Positions 1-7,590 of a stretch of DNA of 13,091 nt are shown here, in pieces. The notes below the pieces were generated by a model. That model was not told where the DNA came from. It did not search any database and worked only from the letters and a program-made list of their open reading frames with translations. How positions within the stretch are numbered: position 1 is the first letter of the stretch; each line of letters begins with the position of its first letter. This DNA is from Peptococcaceae bacterium (GTDB lineage Bacteria > Bacillota > DSM-521 > Neomoorellales > Neomoorellaceae). A program made the position numbers and the translations under genes. Location of the stretch: positions 1 through 13,091 of the forward strand of contig DOLC01000033.1 in assembly GCA_003509545.1 (NCBI GenBank), given 5' to 3'.

Positions 1-245
1 AGGCCTTTGCGAGCGAAAGCCAAACAGGCCGGGATCAAAACTGGGGATAACTCAGCCAGCGCCGGGTGCGTTCGCAATTTCCCGTTGCAACTCCGGAAGG
101 CCACCGCCTTTCCGCGAGGGGCCAACATACCAGAAACTAATACCTGCCGGCAGAGCGGCAAATACTCAACCCCCAGCAAAAATTCCTTACAAAAACCACA
201 TAAACATTACAACAAAACTGTAAGAGGCAGCAGGAAATTCTAAAG
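1..245. other. Left-edge region, no assigned gene
   Basis: I recognise no gene here. On the minus strand a reading frame is open from about 161 (TTG after a GGGGG run) or 128 (ATG) to the window edge. Its codons look plausible, but I know no family that it matches and it may be the 5' end of a gene lying mostly outside. The plus-strand frame at 7-243 has no ribosome binding site and is rich in Lys, Thr and Ser, so it is probably non-coding. The right part (about 170-245) is AT-rich and looks intergenic. Confidence 0.2.
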
Positions 246-271
246 TTGTGGTGAAATAATAATTACCACAA
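246..271. promoter_or_regulatory. Inverted repeat upstream of the DauR-like regulator (candidate operator)
   Basis: The arms TTGTGGT (246-252) and ACCACAA (265-271) are perfect 7-bp inverted repeats separated by 12 AT-rich bases. The element lies about 25 bp upstream of the proposed -35 region of the regulator gene. Its size and position suit a dimeric regulator, possibly the gene's own product. The binding protein is inferred, not shown. Confidence 0.4.
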
Positions 272-295
272 GAACAATACGCTTGGCCTTTTTTC

Positions 296-324
296 TTCAA
301 CAGATAGGTATTTTTTTGTATAAT
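296..324 (+). promoter_or_regulatory. Sigma-A-like promoter of the DauR-like regulator
   Basis: A perfect -10 box TATAAT (319-324) sits in a T-rich stretch, about 48 bp before the chosen start codon. A weak -35 (TTCAAC, 296-301, three of six consensus bases) lies 17 bp upstream. The -10 is convincing and the -35 is poor, which would suit an activated promoter. Confidence 0.5.
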
Positions 325-372
325 ACTAAACAAAGGATGAATAACCTAAAAAGGCTGGCAAGGGGGTTAACC

Positions 373-1053
373 ATGGGAGATGCCAAAATTCATCCGGCCC
401 TGGAGGCTATGAAACCTCTAGCCCAAGGCATAGCGGCAACCTTTGGCAAAAACTGCGAAGTCGTTGTCCATGATCTCAGCGAGCCGTCCAGATCCCTTAT
501 TTTTAAAGCGGGATCGGTGACTAATAGAGAAATCGGCGCGCCGGTTACCAATCTGGTGCTGGAAGCCCTGCAGCGTTACGGCGACGCTACCGAAGATCTA
601 ATAGGCTATCTTAACCGAACCAAGGACGGCAAAGTTTTGAAATCATCGACTATCTTCATTCGCGACGAGGGCGGTAAAATTATTGGTTGTCTCTGCATTA
701 ATTTCGATCTTACCGAGTTCCAAGTGGCGAAAAATATTTTAGAAGACTTCTGCCAACTGAAGGACCTGGCGGAAGCAGGCTTTGAACGGACCCAGGAGCA
801 GTTTGCCCGGGACATCAACGAAGTGGTTGACAATGTGGTGGAAAGCGTGCTGCAGGAAATTGGTAAACCGGTACCTGTCATGACCAAAGAAGAAAAAGTG
901 AAAGCCGTGGAAATGCTCGATAACCGAGGTATTTTCCTGGTTAAAGGGGCAGTGGATGTGGTAGCCCAGGCTCTGGCAGTCTCCAAGTACACTATTTACA
1001 ATTATCTTGAGGAAGCGAGAGCATTAAAGGGTAACCGGCGAACCGTACTGTAG
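373..1053 (+). CDS. YheO/DauR-family transcriptional regulator (PAS-like domain plus helix-turn-helix)
   Basis: Predicted cytoplasmic DNA-binding regulator of 226 aa, a usual length for the family. Residues about 10-120 match the YheO-like PAS domain: the segment around EVVVHDLSEP, then SSTIFIRDEGGKIIGCLCIN. Residues about 168-218 form the C-terminal helix-turn-helix (MTKEEKVKAVEMLDNRGIFL, then VAQALAVSKYTIYNYLEEAR). The ATG at 373 is chosen because AAGGGGG lies just upstream; longer in-frame starts from 283 would read through the -10 box. In Gammaproteobacteria a relative, DauR, represses D-arginine catabolism genes; the ligand here is unknown. It stands alone, has its own promoter and a dyad, and converges on lipA with a gap of only 21 bp. 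Confidence 0.85.
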   Translation: MGDAKIHPALEAMKPLAQGIAATFGKNCEVVVHDLSEPSRSLIFKAGSVTNREIGAPVTNLVLEALQRYGDATEDLIGYLNRTKDGKVLKSSTIFIRDEGGKIIGCLCINFDLTEFQVAKNILEDFCQLKDLAEAGFERTQEQFARDINEVVDNVVESVLQEIGKPVPVMTKEEKVKAVEMLDNRGIFLVKGAVDVVAQALAVSKYTIYNYLEEARALKGNRRTVL

Positions 1054-1074
1054 AGCAAACGAAGAACTGTTTTG

Positions 1075-1938
1075 TTATAGCAATCCTTCCGCCCGGGAAA
1101 ACTCGGCTGCATTGTAGGAGCTGCGCACAAAGGGAGCCGAGGCCACGTAGAGGAACCCCATCTTACGGGCTGCTTCCCCGTAATACTCAAAGGTCTCCGG
1201 CGGCACAAATTCCTCCACCGACAGGTGCCGGGGCGAGGGACGCAGGTATTGGCCGATGGTCAGTATGTCGCATCCCACTTCCCGCAGGTCCGCCATCACC
1301 TCTTCTACCTCTTCCCTCGTTTCCCCCAGACCGACCATCATGCCGGATTTGGTATAAACATCCGGGGCCAGTTCTTTTACCGTCCTTAAAACCTCGAGGC
1401 TCCGCCGGTAATCGGCCGCCGGCCGGACCTGCGGGTAAAGGCGGGGAACCGTTTCTACATTGTGGTTGAATATATGGGGCCGGGCTTCCACAACCCTGGC
1501 CAGGGAAGCCCTCTCCCCCTGGAAATCGGGGGTCAAAACTTCGATAATGGCACCGGGCAGCCGTTCCCGGAGGGCGTGGATGGTGGCCGCGAACTGAGCC
1601 GCTCCTCCGTCGGGAAGATCGTCGCGGGTCACAGAGGTTACCACAACATGCTTCAAACCCAACCGGGCCGCCGCCAGGGCCACCCGCCGGGGCTCATCGG
1701 GATCCACCGGTTCCGGCCGGCCTCCTTCCACCGCGCAGAAACGGCAGTTACGGGTACACGTCTTGCCCAAAATCATAAAGGTGGCCGTTCTCCGGGAAAA
1801 GCACTCGCCGAGGTTGGGGCACAGGGCGCTCTGGCACACCGTGTTTAGCTGCAGTTCCTCCAAGAGCTTCCGGGTGGCCTCCAGGCTTCCCCCGGCCGGT
1901 ATGCGCTTGTGCAACCACGGCGGCTTGCGGCTAGCCAT
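1075..1938 (-). CDS. lipA: Lipoyl synthase
   Basis: Radical SAM enzyme that inserts two sulfur atoms into protein-bound octanoyl groups to make the lipoyl cofactor of 2-oxoacid dehydrogenases and the glycine cleavage H protein. Both iron-sulfur sites are visible: the auxiliary cluster motif CX4CX5C (C35, C40, C46) and the radical SAM motif CX3CX2C (C61, C65, C68). The C-terminal RSSY (272-275), with the serine that ligates the auxiliary cluster, is intact. Length is 287 aa, normal for the family. The ATG at 1938 follows GGGAGAGAAGGG. It is the last gene of the glnA-lpdA-lipA operon, 15 bp after lpdA, which fits a shared lipoyl role. No octanoyl transferase or lipoate ligase is in the window. 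Confidence 0.97.
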   Translation of the reverse strand: MASRKPPWLHKRIPAGGSLEATRKLLEELQLNTVCQSALCPNLGECFSRRTATFMILGKTCTRNCRFCAVEGGRPEPVDPDEPRRVALAAARLGLKHVVVTSVTRDDLPDGGAAQFAATIHALRERLPGAIIEVLTPDFQGERASLARVVEARPHIFNHNVETVPRLYPQVRPAADYRRSLEVLRTVKELAPDVYTKSGMMVGLGETREEVEEVMADLREVGCDILTIGQYLRPSPRHLSVEEFVPPETFEYYGEAARKMGFLYVASAPFVRSSYNAAEFSRAEGLL

Positions 1939-1953
1939 GCCCTTCTCTCCCTT

Positions 1954-3333
1954 CTACGAGTGTATGCTCATGCCGTGGACGGCCTCTGCTGCTTCCATTA
2001 GAGTCTCCGCCAGGGTGGGATGGGCGTGGATGCATTCCGCCAGCTCCCGGGCCTTGATCCCCCTGGAAACGGCCAGGGCGCCTTCGGCAATGAGCTCGGT
2101 AGCGTGGGGCCCCATGATATGCACGCCCAGGAGCCGGTCGTCCTCGGCGTCAGCCACCATCTTGACTATGCCCTCGGTTTCCCCCGCCGCCAGGGCCTTG
2201 CCGCTGGCCTGGAAGGAGAACTTGCCCACCTTGACCTTTAAACCCCGCTTCTCTGCTTCCTCCTTGGTAAGGCCCACCGTTGCAATCTCCGGCGAGGTGA
2301 AAATACAACTGGGTACGGCATCGTAATTCACCCTGGTGGGCCGTCCCATAATGGTTTGAACCGCAGCGATTCCCTGGGCCGAAGCTACATGGGCGAGCTG
2401 ACCCTTGTTGGTCACATCTCCTACCGCATAAATACCCTCCACCTTGGTGCGCAAATACTCGTCGACTACAATCTCACCCTTCGGGCCCAGCTCTACGCCC
2501 ACTTCTTCCAACCCCAGCCCGGAGGTGTTAAACCTGCGTCCGATGGAAATAAGCACCCGTGCCACGGAAAACTCCTCTCCGCCGGCCAATTTGACTTTTA
2601 CCCCGCCGCTTTCCTCCTGCACGGCAGTAACCTGGGTGCCGGTCCTAAGCTCCACTCCCTTTCTCTTTAAAAGCATCTGGTAACGCCGGGCTATTTCCGC
2701 ATCGATCATAGGCAGAATAGTGGGCATGGCCTCCACCACGATTACTTTTACTCCCAGGATGCTAAAGAGGGTGGCAAATTCACACCCTATGACCCCGCCT
2801 CCAATGATGAGCAGACTTTCCGGCAAAGCGTTCCAGCCTAAAGCGTCGGTACTCGTAACCACGGTGCGCCCGTTATATCCCAGGGAAGGCAAAAGGGCCG
2901 GTTGGGAACCCGTGGCTATAATAATATTTTCGGCCTCGATTTCCTGGACCTCGCCGCCCTCGGCCCTTACCCTAATCCGCCGGTTATCCTTCAAATAGGC
3001 CTTCCCGCGGAATAGATCGATTTTATTTTTCTTAAAAAGGAAGGCAATACCCTGTCTTAGCTGATCAACCACCGCATCCTTACGAGCCGCAAGACGGCCG
3101 TAATCCACGGAATACCCCATTACCTCTATGCCGAACTGCTCCGCCCTTTGGATGCTTTCCACCAGCGAGGCCCCGGCCAGCAATGCTTTAGTGGGTATAC
3201 ACCCTACGTTCAGGCAAGTTCCCCCTAAGGGTCCCTGCTCTACAACGGCCACCTTGGCACCCAGTTGAGCCGCTCTGATGGCCGCCACATACCCTCCCGG
3301 TCCGGCGCCGATAACAGCAATTTTGTAACGCAC
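1954..3333 (-). CDS. lpdA: Dihydrolipoyl dehydrogenase (E3)
   Basis: FAD-dependent pyridine nucleotide-disulfide oxidoreductase that reoxidises dihydrolipoyl groups with NAD+ in 2-oxoacid dehydrogenase or glycine cleavage complexes. Visible features are the N-terminal FAD-binding GAGPGGY, the redox disulfide in GGTCLNVGCIPTKA (C40 and C45), the NAD-binding GGGVIGCE, the second FAD motif ending YAVGD, and the C-terminal His-Glu pair in HPTLAE (H438, E443). About 459 aa, full length. The glnA stop codon runs into GGGGGG, which is 7 bp from the GTG at 3333 but only 1 bp from the GTG at 3339, so 3333 is preferred; the longer form adds two residues. It lies between glnA and lipA on one transcript. 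Confidence 0.96.
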   Translation of the reverse strand: MRYKIAVIGAGPGGYVAAIRAAQLGAKVAVVEQGPLGGTCLNVGCIPTKALLAGASLVESIQRAEQFGIEVMGYSVDYGRLAARKDAVVDQLRQGIAFLFKKNKIDLFRGKAYLKDNRRIRVRAEGGEVQEIEAENIIIATGSQPALLPSLGYNGRTVVTSTDALGWNALPESLLIIGGGVIGCEFATLFSILGVKVIVVEAMPTILPMIDAEIARRYQMLLKRKGVELRTGTQVTAVQEESGGVKVKLAGGEEFSVARVLISIGRRFNTSGLGLEEVGVELGPKGEIVVDEYLRTKVEGIYAVGDVTNKGQLAHVASAQGIAAVQTIMGRPTRVNYDAVPSCIFTSPEIATVGLTKEEAEKRGLKVKVGKFSFQASGKALAAGETEGIVKMVADAEDDRLLGVHIMGPHATELIAEGALAVSRGIKARELAECIHAHPTLAETLMEAAEAVHGMSIHS

Positions 3334-3345
3334 AGGCACTCCCCC

Positions 3346-4686
3346 CTAGAACTTGGTCAAATAGTGTTCAATTTCCCATGGGTGGACGCAGGTGCGGTAC
3401 TGCTCCCATTCAATACGCTTGGCTTCCATGAAACGTTCGTAAATATGGGGTCCCAGGGCGTCCTGGATGACCGGATCCCCTTGTAGCGCCGCCAGAGCTT
3501 CCTCTAAGCTGGTGGGAAGGGTTTGAATGCCAAGCCGCTTCCGTTCTTCGTCACTCATATGAAAAAGATTACTGTTGACCGGAGGCGGCGGGGGAATCCT
3601 ATTTTTAATGCCGTCGAGGCCGGCCTTAAGAATAACCGCAATGGCCAGATAAGGGTTGCAGGAGGGGTCCGGGTGCCGCACCTCCAGCCGCGTGGACAAA
3701 CCCCGCTTGGCCGGTACACGTATAAGGGGACTCCTGTTCTGGGGCGACCAGGCAATATAGATAGGGGCTTCAAAGCCCGACACCAAGCGCTTGTAGGAGT
3801 TGACGGTGGGGTTGGTAATAGCCGCCATGGCCCGGGCATGGGCCATCAGGCCGCCCAGGAAATAGTACGCCGTTTCGCTCAGCTCAAGTTCTCCCCGGGG
3901 ATCATAAAAGGCGTTTTGTCCGTCTCTGAACAGGGAAATGTTGCAGTGCATGCCCGATCCCGCAATGCCGTAAATGGGTTTAGGCATAAATGTAGCATGC
4001 AGGCCGTGATTCTGGGCGATGGTGCGTACTACGAACTTGAAGGTAACGATGTTATCCGCGGTTTTCAAGGCGTCGGCATACTTGAAATCTATTTCATGCT
4101 GGCCGGGCGCCACTTCGTGGTGGGATGCTTCCACCTCGAAACCCATTTTCTCCAGAGTAACTACCATATCCCGCCGGGCCTCTTCCCCCAGGTCTACCGG
4201 AGTCAAATCGAAGTAGCCGCCGCGGTCATGAGTTTCCAGGGTCGGCCGGCCGTGGGCATCGGTGTGGAACAAAAAGAACTCGGCTTCCGGGCCCACATTC
4301 ATGGTAAACCCCATGGCCTCGGCCTCGGCCAGAACACGCTTCAGAGTATTCCGCGGACAACCGATAAAAGGTGTCCCGTCGGGATTGTATATATCGCATA
4401 TAAGGCGGGCCACCGTGCCTTCATGGGGCCGCCAGGGAAACACCGTAAAGGTCGAGGGATCCGGGTACAAATACATATCGGATTCCTCTACGCGCACAAA
4501 CCCTTCAATGGAAGAACCGTCAAACATAAGCTCGTTATTTAACGCCTTGGGCAGTTGTCCGACCGGAATAGCTACGTTCTTAAGTACACCGAATATATCG
4601 GTAAACTGCAAGCGAACGAATTTTACCCCGAGCTCTTCGGCCTGCTGCAAGATTTTCACCCGGGCGTCGACCCCGGCTTCCTTCAT
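3346..4686 (-). CDS. glnA: Glutamine synthetase type I-alpha
   Basis: Makes glutamine from glutamate, ammonia and ATP. The 446-aa protein resembles the Bacillus subtilis GS-I-alpha enzyme throughout: N-terminal beta-grasp domain (about 1-105), then the catalytic barrel. Metal ligands E134, E136, E191, E198, H247 and E335 are present, as is the substrate motif NRSPLIRVP (317-325). R65 in SSIEGFVR matches the arginine used for feedback inhibition and GlnR signalling in Bacillus, and E306 in GFEAP is kept. There is no adenylylation-type extension. Odd point: the usual NGSGMH loop reads AGSGMH, so the glutamate-flap asparagine is alanine (A242). The start ATG at 4686 has GGAGG only one base away and GGAAGGGGG 11 bases away. 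First gene of the operon with lpdA and lipA. Confidence 0.97.
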   Translation of the reverse strand: MKEAGVDARVKILQQAEELGVKFVRLQFTDIFGVLKNVAIPVGQLPKALNNELMFDGSSIEGFVRVEESDMYLYPDPSTFTVFPWRPHEGTVARLICDIYNPDGTPFIGCPRNTLKRVLAEAEAMGFTMNVGPEAEFFLFHTDAHGRPTLETHDRGGYFDLTPVDLGEEARRDMVVTLEKMGFEVEASHHEVAPGQHEIDFKYADALKTADNIVTFKFVVRTIAQNHGLHATFMPKPIYGIAGSGMHCNISLFRDGQNAFYDPRGELELSETAYYFLGGLMAHARAMAAITNPTVNSYKRLVSGFEAPIYIAWSPQNRSPLIRVPAKRGLSTRLEVRHPDPSCNPYLAIAVILKAGLDGIKNRIPPPPPVNSNLFHMSDEERKRLGIQTLPTSLEEALAALQGDPVIQDALGPHIYERFMEAKRIEWEQYRTCVHPWEIEHYLTKF

Positions 4687-4700
4687 ACCTCCAGCATCCC

Positions 4701-4733
4701 CCTTCCAAAAGAGGAAAGCGCCTAGGCAGGCGC
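4701..4733 (-). promoter_or_regulatory. Structured leader of the glnA operon
   Basis: On the minus strand the leader can form a GC-rich hairpin, GCGCCT-gcct-AGGCGC (4733-4718), followed by TTTCCTCTTTT, which looks like a weak attenuator or terminator. A second, competing hairpin pairs CTTTCC (4718-4713) with GGAAGG (4706-4701) and would hide the distal ribosome-binding purines. The two share one base. No known glutamine riboswitch or ANTAR hairpin loop signature is evident. Regulation is inferred from the folding alone. Confidence 0.35.
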
Positions 4734-4751
4734 CCCCTGGTACACGCCATG

Positions 4752-4780
4752 ATTATATCTTACCCCTGTCCATTCTTCAA
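4752..4780 (-). promoter_or_regulatory. Sigma-A promoter of glnA-lpdA-lipA
   Basis: Minus-strand -35 TTGAAG (4780-4775) and perfect -10 TATAAT (4757-4752) are separated by exactly 17 bp. The predicted leader is about 60 nt. The promoter sits in the gap after the 163-aa gene, so the glnA operon can be transcribed independently of it. Confidence 0.75.
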
Positions 4781-4808
4781 CAAATTTTTTCTTGGTATCC
4801 AGGAACGG

Positions 4809-5300
4809 CTAGCGCAGGTGCTCCAAAATTTGCAACAGGCGGAAAGCCGGCTCGTCGGTAATTTTGATATTTTGCCTCGCCACCTCCATCAAACGTCTAA
4901 TGCGAGCCGTATATTCCTTATTTATAATAAACTGTACCTCGGCTCCCCGGTCGGCGACGGAGGATGCCAGCCGGGTAAAGCCGCCGGCCAGGCCCCGGGA
5001 AACAACTGGGGACCACAACATAAAGATACACTTCCGTTCGGGGAAATTCTGAGCGGCAAAACGAAGGGCGCGCCGGATTTTATGTTCCAGCCGGGCCAAG
5101 GTAGCATTATTCCCTTTGCCGTAGAGCATTCCACGCAGGTGGGTGGCCACCTCACACAGGTAGACCTTTTCGCCCGCCTGGTCAAGGGCTATGACATCGA
5201 TCTCACCTTGCTCTTCTTCCAACCGGCAATTATAAACCACGATCTTGCAGTTTTCCACGTATTTGAAATAAGACCCTACCAGGCTTTCGCCTATGTCCAC
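4809..5300 (-). CDS. Uncharacterised protein with PD-(D/E)XK nuclease-like core
   Basis: A 163-aa cytoplasmic protein I cannot name. Its N-terminal third resembles a restriction-endonuclease-like fold: GEIDVIAL (E33, D35), a short turn, then VYLCEVATH (E50). The arrangement recalls the YraN/UPF0102 and Holliday-resolvase group, but the usual ExK lysine is replaced (E50-V-A52, then T53-H54), so it is either a variant active site or an inactive fold. The C-terminal half (about 65-160) looks alpha/beta with several Arg and Lys residues (KIRRALRFAAQ, ARIRRLMEVARQ). The GTG start at 5300 has AAGGGGG nine bases upstream. It stands between the acs terminator and the glnA promoter, so it is probably its own unit, with no clear promoter seen. 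Confidence 0.75.
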   Translation of the reverse strand: MDIGESLVGSYFKYVENCKIVVYNCRLEEEQGEIDVIALDQAGEKVYLCEVATHLRGMLYGKGNNATLARLEHKIRRALRFAAQNFPERKCIFMLWSPVVSRGLAGGFTRLASSVADRGAEVQFIINKEYTARIRRLMEVARQNIKITDEPAFRLLQILEHLR

Positions 5301-5402
5301 CTCTAATATCCCCCTTTAGACAGCCTCCCTGCTCAAGAGAGTGTTTCCAGTCAAACCGGCTGGCATACACAACTAAGGGAACCCGGACGGAAATAGGGCA
5401 TC

Positions 5403-5427
5403 AAAAAAGCAGCCCCTGGGGGCTGCT
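5403..5427 (-). terminator. Rho-independent terminator after acs
   Basis: The perfect 9-bp inverted repeat AGCAGCCCC / GGGGCTGCT (5427-5419 and 5416-5408) is followed on the minus strand by TTTTTT. This is a canonical intrinsic terminator. It ends the acs transcript, including the short symporter-like ORF, before the 163-aa gene begins. Confidence 0.9.
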
Positions 5428-5463
5428 CTGGAAATACCTTCAGTGGGGGTTACGGGGTTCGGG

Positions 5464-5574
5464 CTATTCCGCTCCGACGGACAGGTAGGTCCTGAGCTGC
5501 TGCTCCTCAAACTTGGCCTCGGCTCGGCGATCCGGGAATAGGACCGACCCCAGCAAAGCCAAGGCAAATCCCAC
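5464..5574 (-). pseudogene. Short ORF resembling the C-terminal tail of a sodium:solute symporter
   Basis: From a GTG at 5574 to a TAG at 5464 the minus strand encodes 36 residues: a hydrophobic stretch (FALALLGSVLF), then a charged tail (DRRAEAKFEEQQLRTYLSVGAE). To me the ending KFEE..(V/L)R....GAE recalls the tail of acetate-type sodium:solute symporters, where a last membrane helix is followed by this motif. The rest of such a permease is absent: upstream in this frame is acs read out of frame, with a stop at 5626. The simplest view is that a deletion removed most of a symporter that once followed acs. Alternatively it is a real single-helix protein, since GAGG lies three bases before the GTG. 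It lies between acs and its terminator and would be co-transcribed. Confidence 0.5.
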
Positions 5575-5596
5575 AGGCCTCGACTGCGGGGGAAGT

Positions 5597-7546
5597 TTAA
5601 TCTTCTTCGCTGCCGTACCGCTCTTTTAGCTCCTGTACGACCCCCGGATCGGCCAGAGTAGTCGTATCCCCCAGGACGCGACCATCGGCAATATCCCGCA
5701 GCAGGCGGCGCATAATTTTCCCGCTTCGGGTTTTGGGCAGTTCGGCGGTGAAAAAGACGTCATCCGGTCTTGCCAGAGCGCCGATCTTCCGGGCCACATG
5801 GGCTTTGAGTTCTTCGGCCAGTTCGGGGGTTCCTTCGACGCCTTCTTTAGGGGTGACAAAGGCCACCACTGCCTGCCCTTTGACCTCGTGTGCCTTCCCG
5901 ATGACCGCCGCCTCGGCTACCGCCGGGTGATCTACCAGGGCGCTTTCCACCTCCGCCGTACCGATCCGGTGGCCGGAAATGTTCAACACATCATCCACCC
6001 GGCCGAGCAACCAGATATAACCATCGGAGTCCCGGCGAGCGCCGTCGCCGGTGAAATACATATTAGGGAAGCGGCTCCAATATTGTTGTACATAGCGGTC
6101 GGGATCCCCGTAAACGGTCCGGAGCATGGAGGGCCAGGGGGATTTTACTACCAAGTATCCTGCGCCCACCGGGACCGGCTCGCCGTGCTCATTGACCACA
6201 TCGATATCGATCCCCGGAAAGGCGAAACTCGCCGATCCAGGCTTTAGATCAGTAATGCCGGGCAAAGGAGTAATGAGATGCATACCCGTCTCCGTTTGCC
6301 ACCAGGTATCCACTATTGGGCATCTCTCCTGCCCGATATGGCGGTAATACCACATCCAGGCCTCCGGATTAATGGGTTCGCCCACCGTCCCGAGGAGCCG
6401 CAGACTGGACAGATCGTGTCGTGCCGGGTATTCCGGGCCCCACCGCATAAAGGTTCTAATGGCCGTCGGGGCGGTATAGAAAATGTTGACACCGTATTTC
6501 TCTACAATCTGCCACCACCGGTCCCGGTCGGGGTAATCCGGCGCCCCCTCATACAGCAGGGTGGTGGCACCGTTGGACAGGGGACCGTAGACTACATAAC
6601 TGTGGCCGGTTATCCAGCCGATGTCCGCCGTGCACCAGTAAACATCGGTATCTTTAATATCAAACACCCATTTAGTAGTAACGTGGACCCCCAGAAGGTA
6701 ACCGGCCGAGGTGTGCACCACGCCCTTGGGTTTCCCGGTAGTTCCGCTGGTATAAAGGATGAAAAGCATATCCTCGGCATCATGCCCTTCAGCCGGACAA
6801 TACGGAGAAGCTCCTCCCACCACCTCTTCCCACCAGACGTCCCGACCGGGGGTGAAGGGAACGGACTCGCCGGTACGGCGCACTACGATAACTTTCTCTA
6901 CCGACGGGCACTCTGTCAGGGCCAGGTCGGCGTTCTCTTTCAAGGGTATCACCTTGCCCCTCCGGTAACCCCCGTCGGCCGTGATCAGCACCTTCGCCTG
7001 GGCATCGTTGAGGCGGTCGCGCAGGGCCTCGGCACTGAACCCGCCGAAGACCACGCTGTGCACGGCTCCCAGGCGCGCACAGGCCAACATAGCAATAACC
7101 GCCTCCGGGATCATGGGGAGGTAGATGCCCACCCGGTCCCCCTTGCGCACCCCCAGTTTTTTCAGGGCGTTGGCGGCCCTGTTTACTTCCCGCAACAATT
7201 CGCCGTAAGTGTAAAGACGCGCATCACCCGGTTCACCTTCCCAGATAAGGGCTACCTTGTTGCGGCGAAAACCGGCAGCGTGGCGGTCCAGGCAGTTGAC
7301 GGCCACATTAAGCCGCCCGCCGACAAACCATTGGGCAAAGGGAGGGTTCCACTCCAGCACCTTATCCCATTTCCTGTGCCATAGCAGCTCTTCTTCGGCC
7401 AGTCTTGCCCAAAAAGCCTGGGGATCGGCTGCTGCTTCCCGGTAAACCTGGGCGTTCTTTATATTGGCCTGCAACTTAAACTTCGCCGGCGGCACTATAA
7501 TTTGCTCCTCTCTCCATAAAGACTCCAGAGCCCTGCCTTGGGCCAT
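5597..7546 (-). CDS. acs: Acetyl-CoA synthetase (AMP-forming)
   Basis: Activates acetate with ATP and CoA to acetyl-CoA through acetyl-AMP. The 649-aa protein is full length for the family. Visible motifs are the N-terminal ACAS domain (about 30-95), the P-loop-like YTSGTTGKPKG (265-275), DTWWQTETG (413-421) whose tryptophan limits the pocket to acetate-sized acids, the hinge segment TGDGARRDSDGYIWLLGRVD, and KTRSGKIMRR with the catalytic, acetylation-sensitive lysine (K610). The ATG at 7546 is chosen because GGGAGGGAAGG lies just upstream; a farther ATG at 7576 has no such site. It is preceded by a promoter with an internal palindrome and followed by a symporter-like remnant and a terminator. 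Propionate use cannot be excluded. Confidence 0.96.
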   Translation of the reverse strand: MAQGRALESLWREEQIIVPPAKFKLQANIKNAQVYREAAADPQAFWARLAEEELLWHRKWDKVLEWNPPFAQWFVGGRLNVAVNCLDRHAAGFRRNKVALIWEGEPGDARLYTYGELLREVNRAANALKKLGVRKGDRVGIYLPMIPEAVIAMLACARLGAVHSVVFGGFSAEALRDRLNDAQAKVLITADGGYRRGKVIPLKENADLALTECPSVEKVIVVRRTGESVPFTPGRDVWWEEVVGGASPYCPAEGHDAEDMLFILYTSGTTGKPKGVVHTSAGYLLGVHVTTKWVFDIKDTDVYWCTADIGWITGHSYVVYGPLSNGATTLLYEGAPDYPDRDRWWQIVEKYGVNIFYTAPTAIRTFMRWGPEYPARHDLSSLRLLGTVGEPINPEAWMWYYRHIGQERCPIVDTWWQTETGMHLITPLPGITDLKPGSASFAFPGIDIDVVNEHGEPVPVGAGYLVVKSPWPSMLRTVYGDPDRYVQQYWSRFPNMYFTGDGARRDSDGYIWLLGRVDDVLNISGHRIGTAEVESALVDHPAVAEAAVIGKAHEVKGQAVVAFVTPKEGVEGTPELAEELKAHVARKIGALARPDDVFFTAELPKTRSGKIMRRLLRDIADGRVLGDTTTLADPGVVQELKERYGSEED

Positions 7547-7590
7547 GATCCTTCCCTCCCATCGTAAGCCTTCCATGAAAGTAATGGTCG

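Noticed and set aside
1054..1074. Terminator between the converging regulator and lipA
   Set aside because: Only 21 bp with no stable stem and no T-tract.
3523..4542. Long plus-strand frame (339 codons) opposite glnA
   Set aside because: It is antisense to a clear glutamine synthetase, has no family match I recognise, and arises from the high-GC codon pattern of the real gene.
4701..4718. ANTAR-type tandem hairpin in the glnA leader
   Set aside because: The six-base loop does not have the A1 and G4 expected for ANTAR targets.
4785..4808. Terminator after the 163-aa gene
   Set aside because: The stem has a mismatch and is followed by A residues, not U, on the coding strand.
6278..7384. Long plus-strand frame (368 codons) opposite acs
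   Set aside because: Shadow of acs, which has every expected motif on the other strand; no ribosome binding site.
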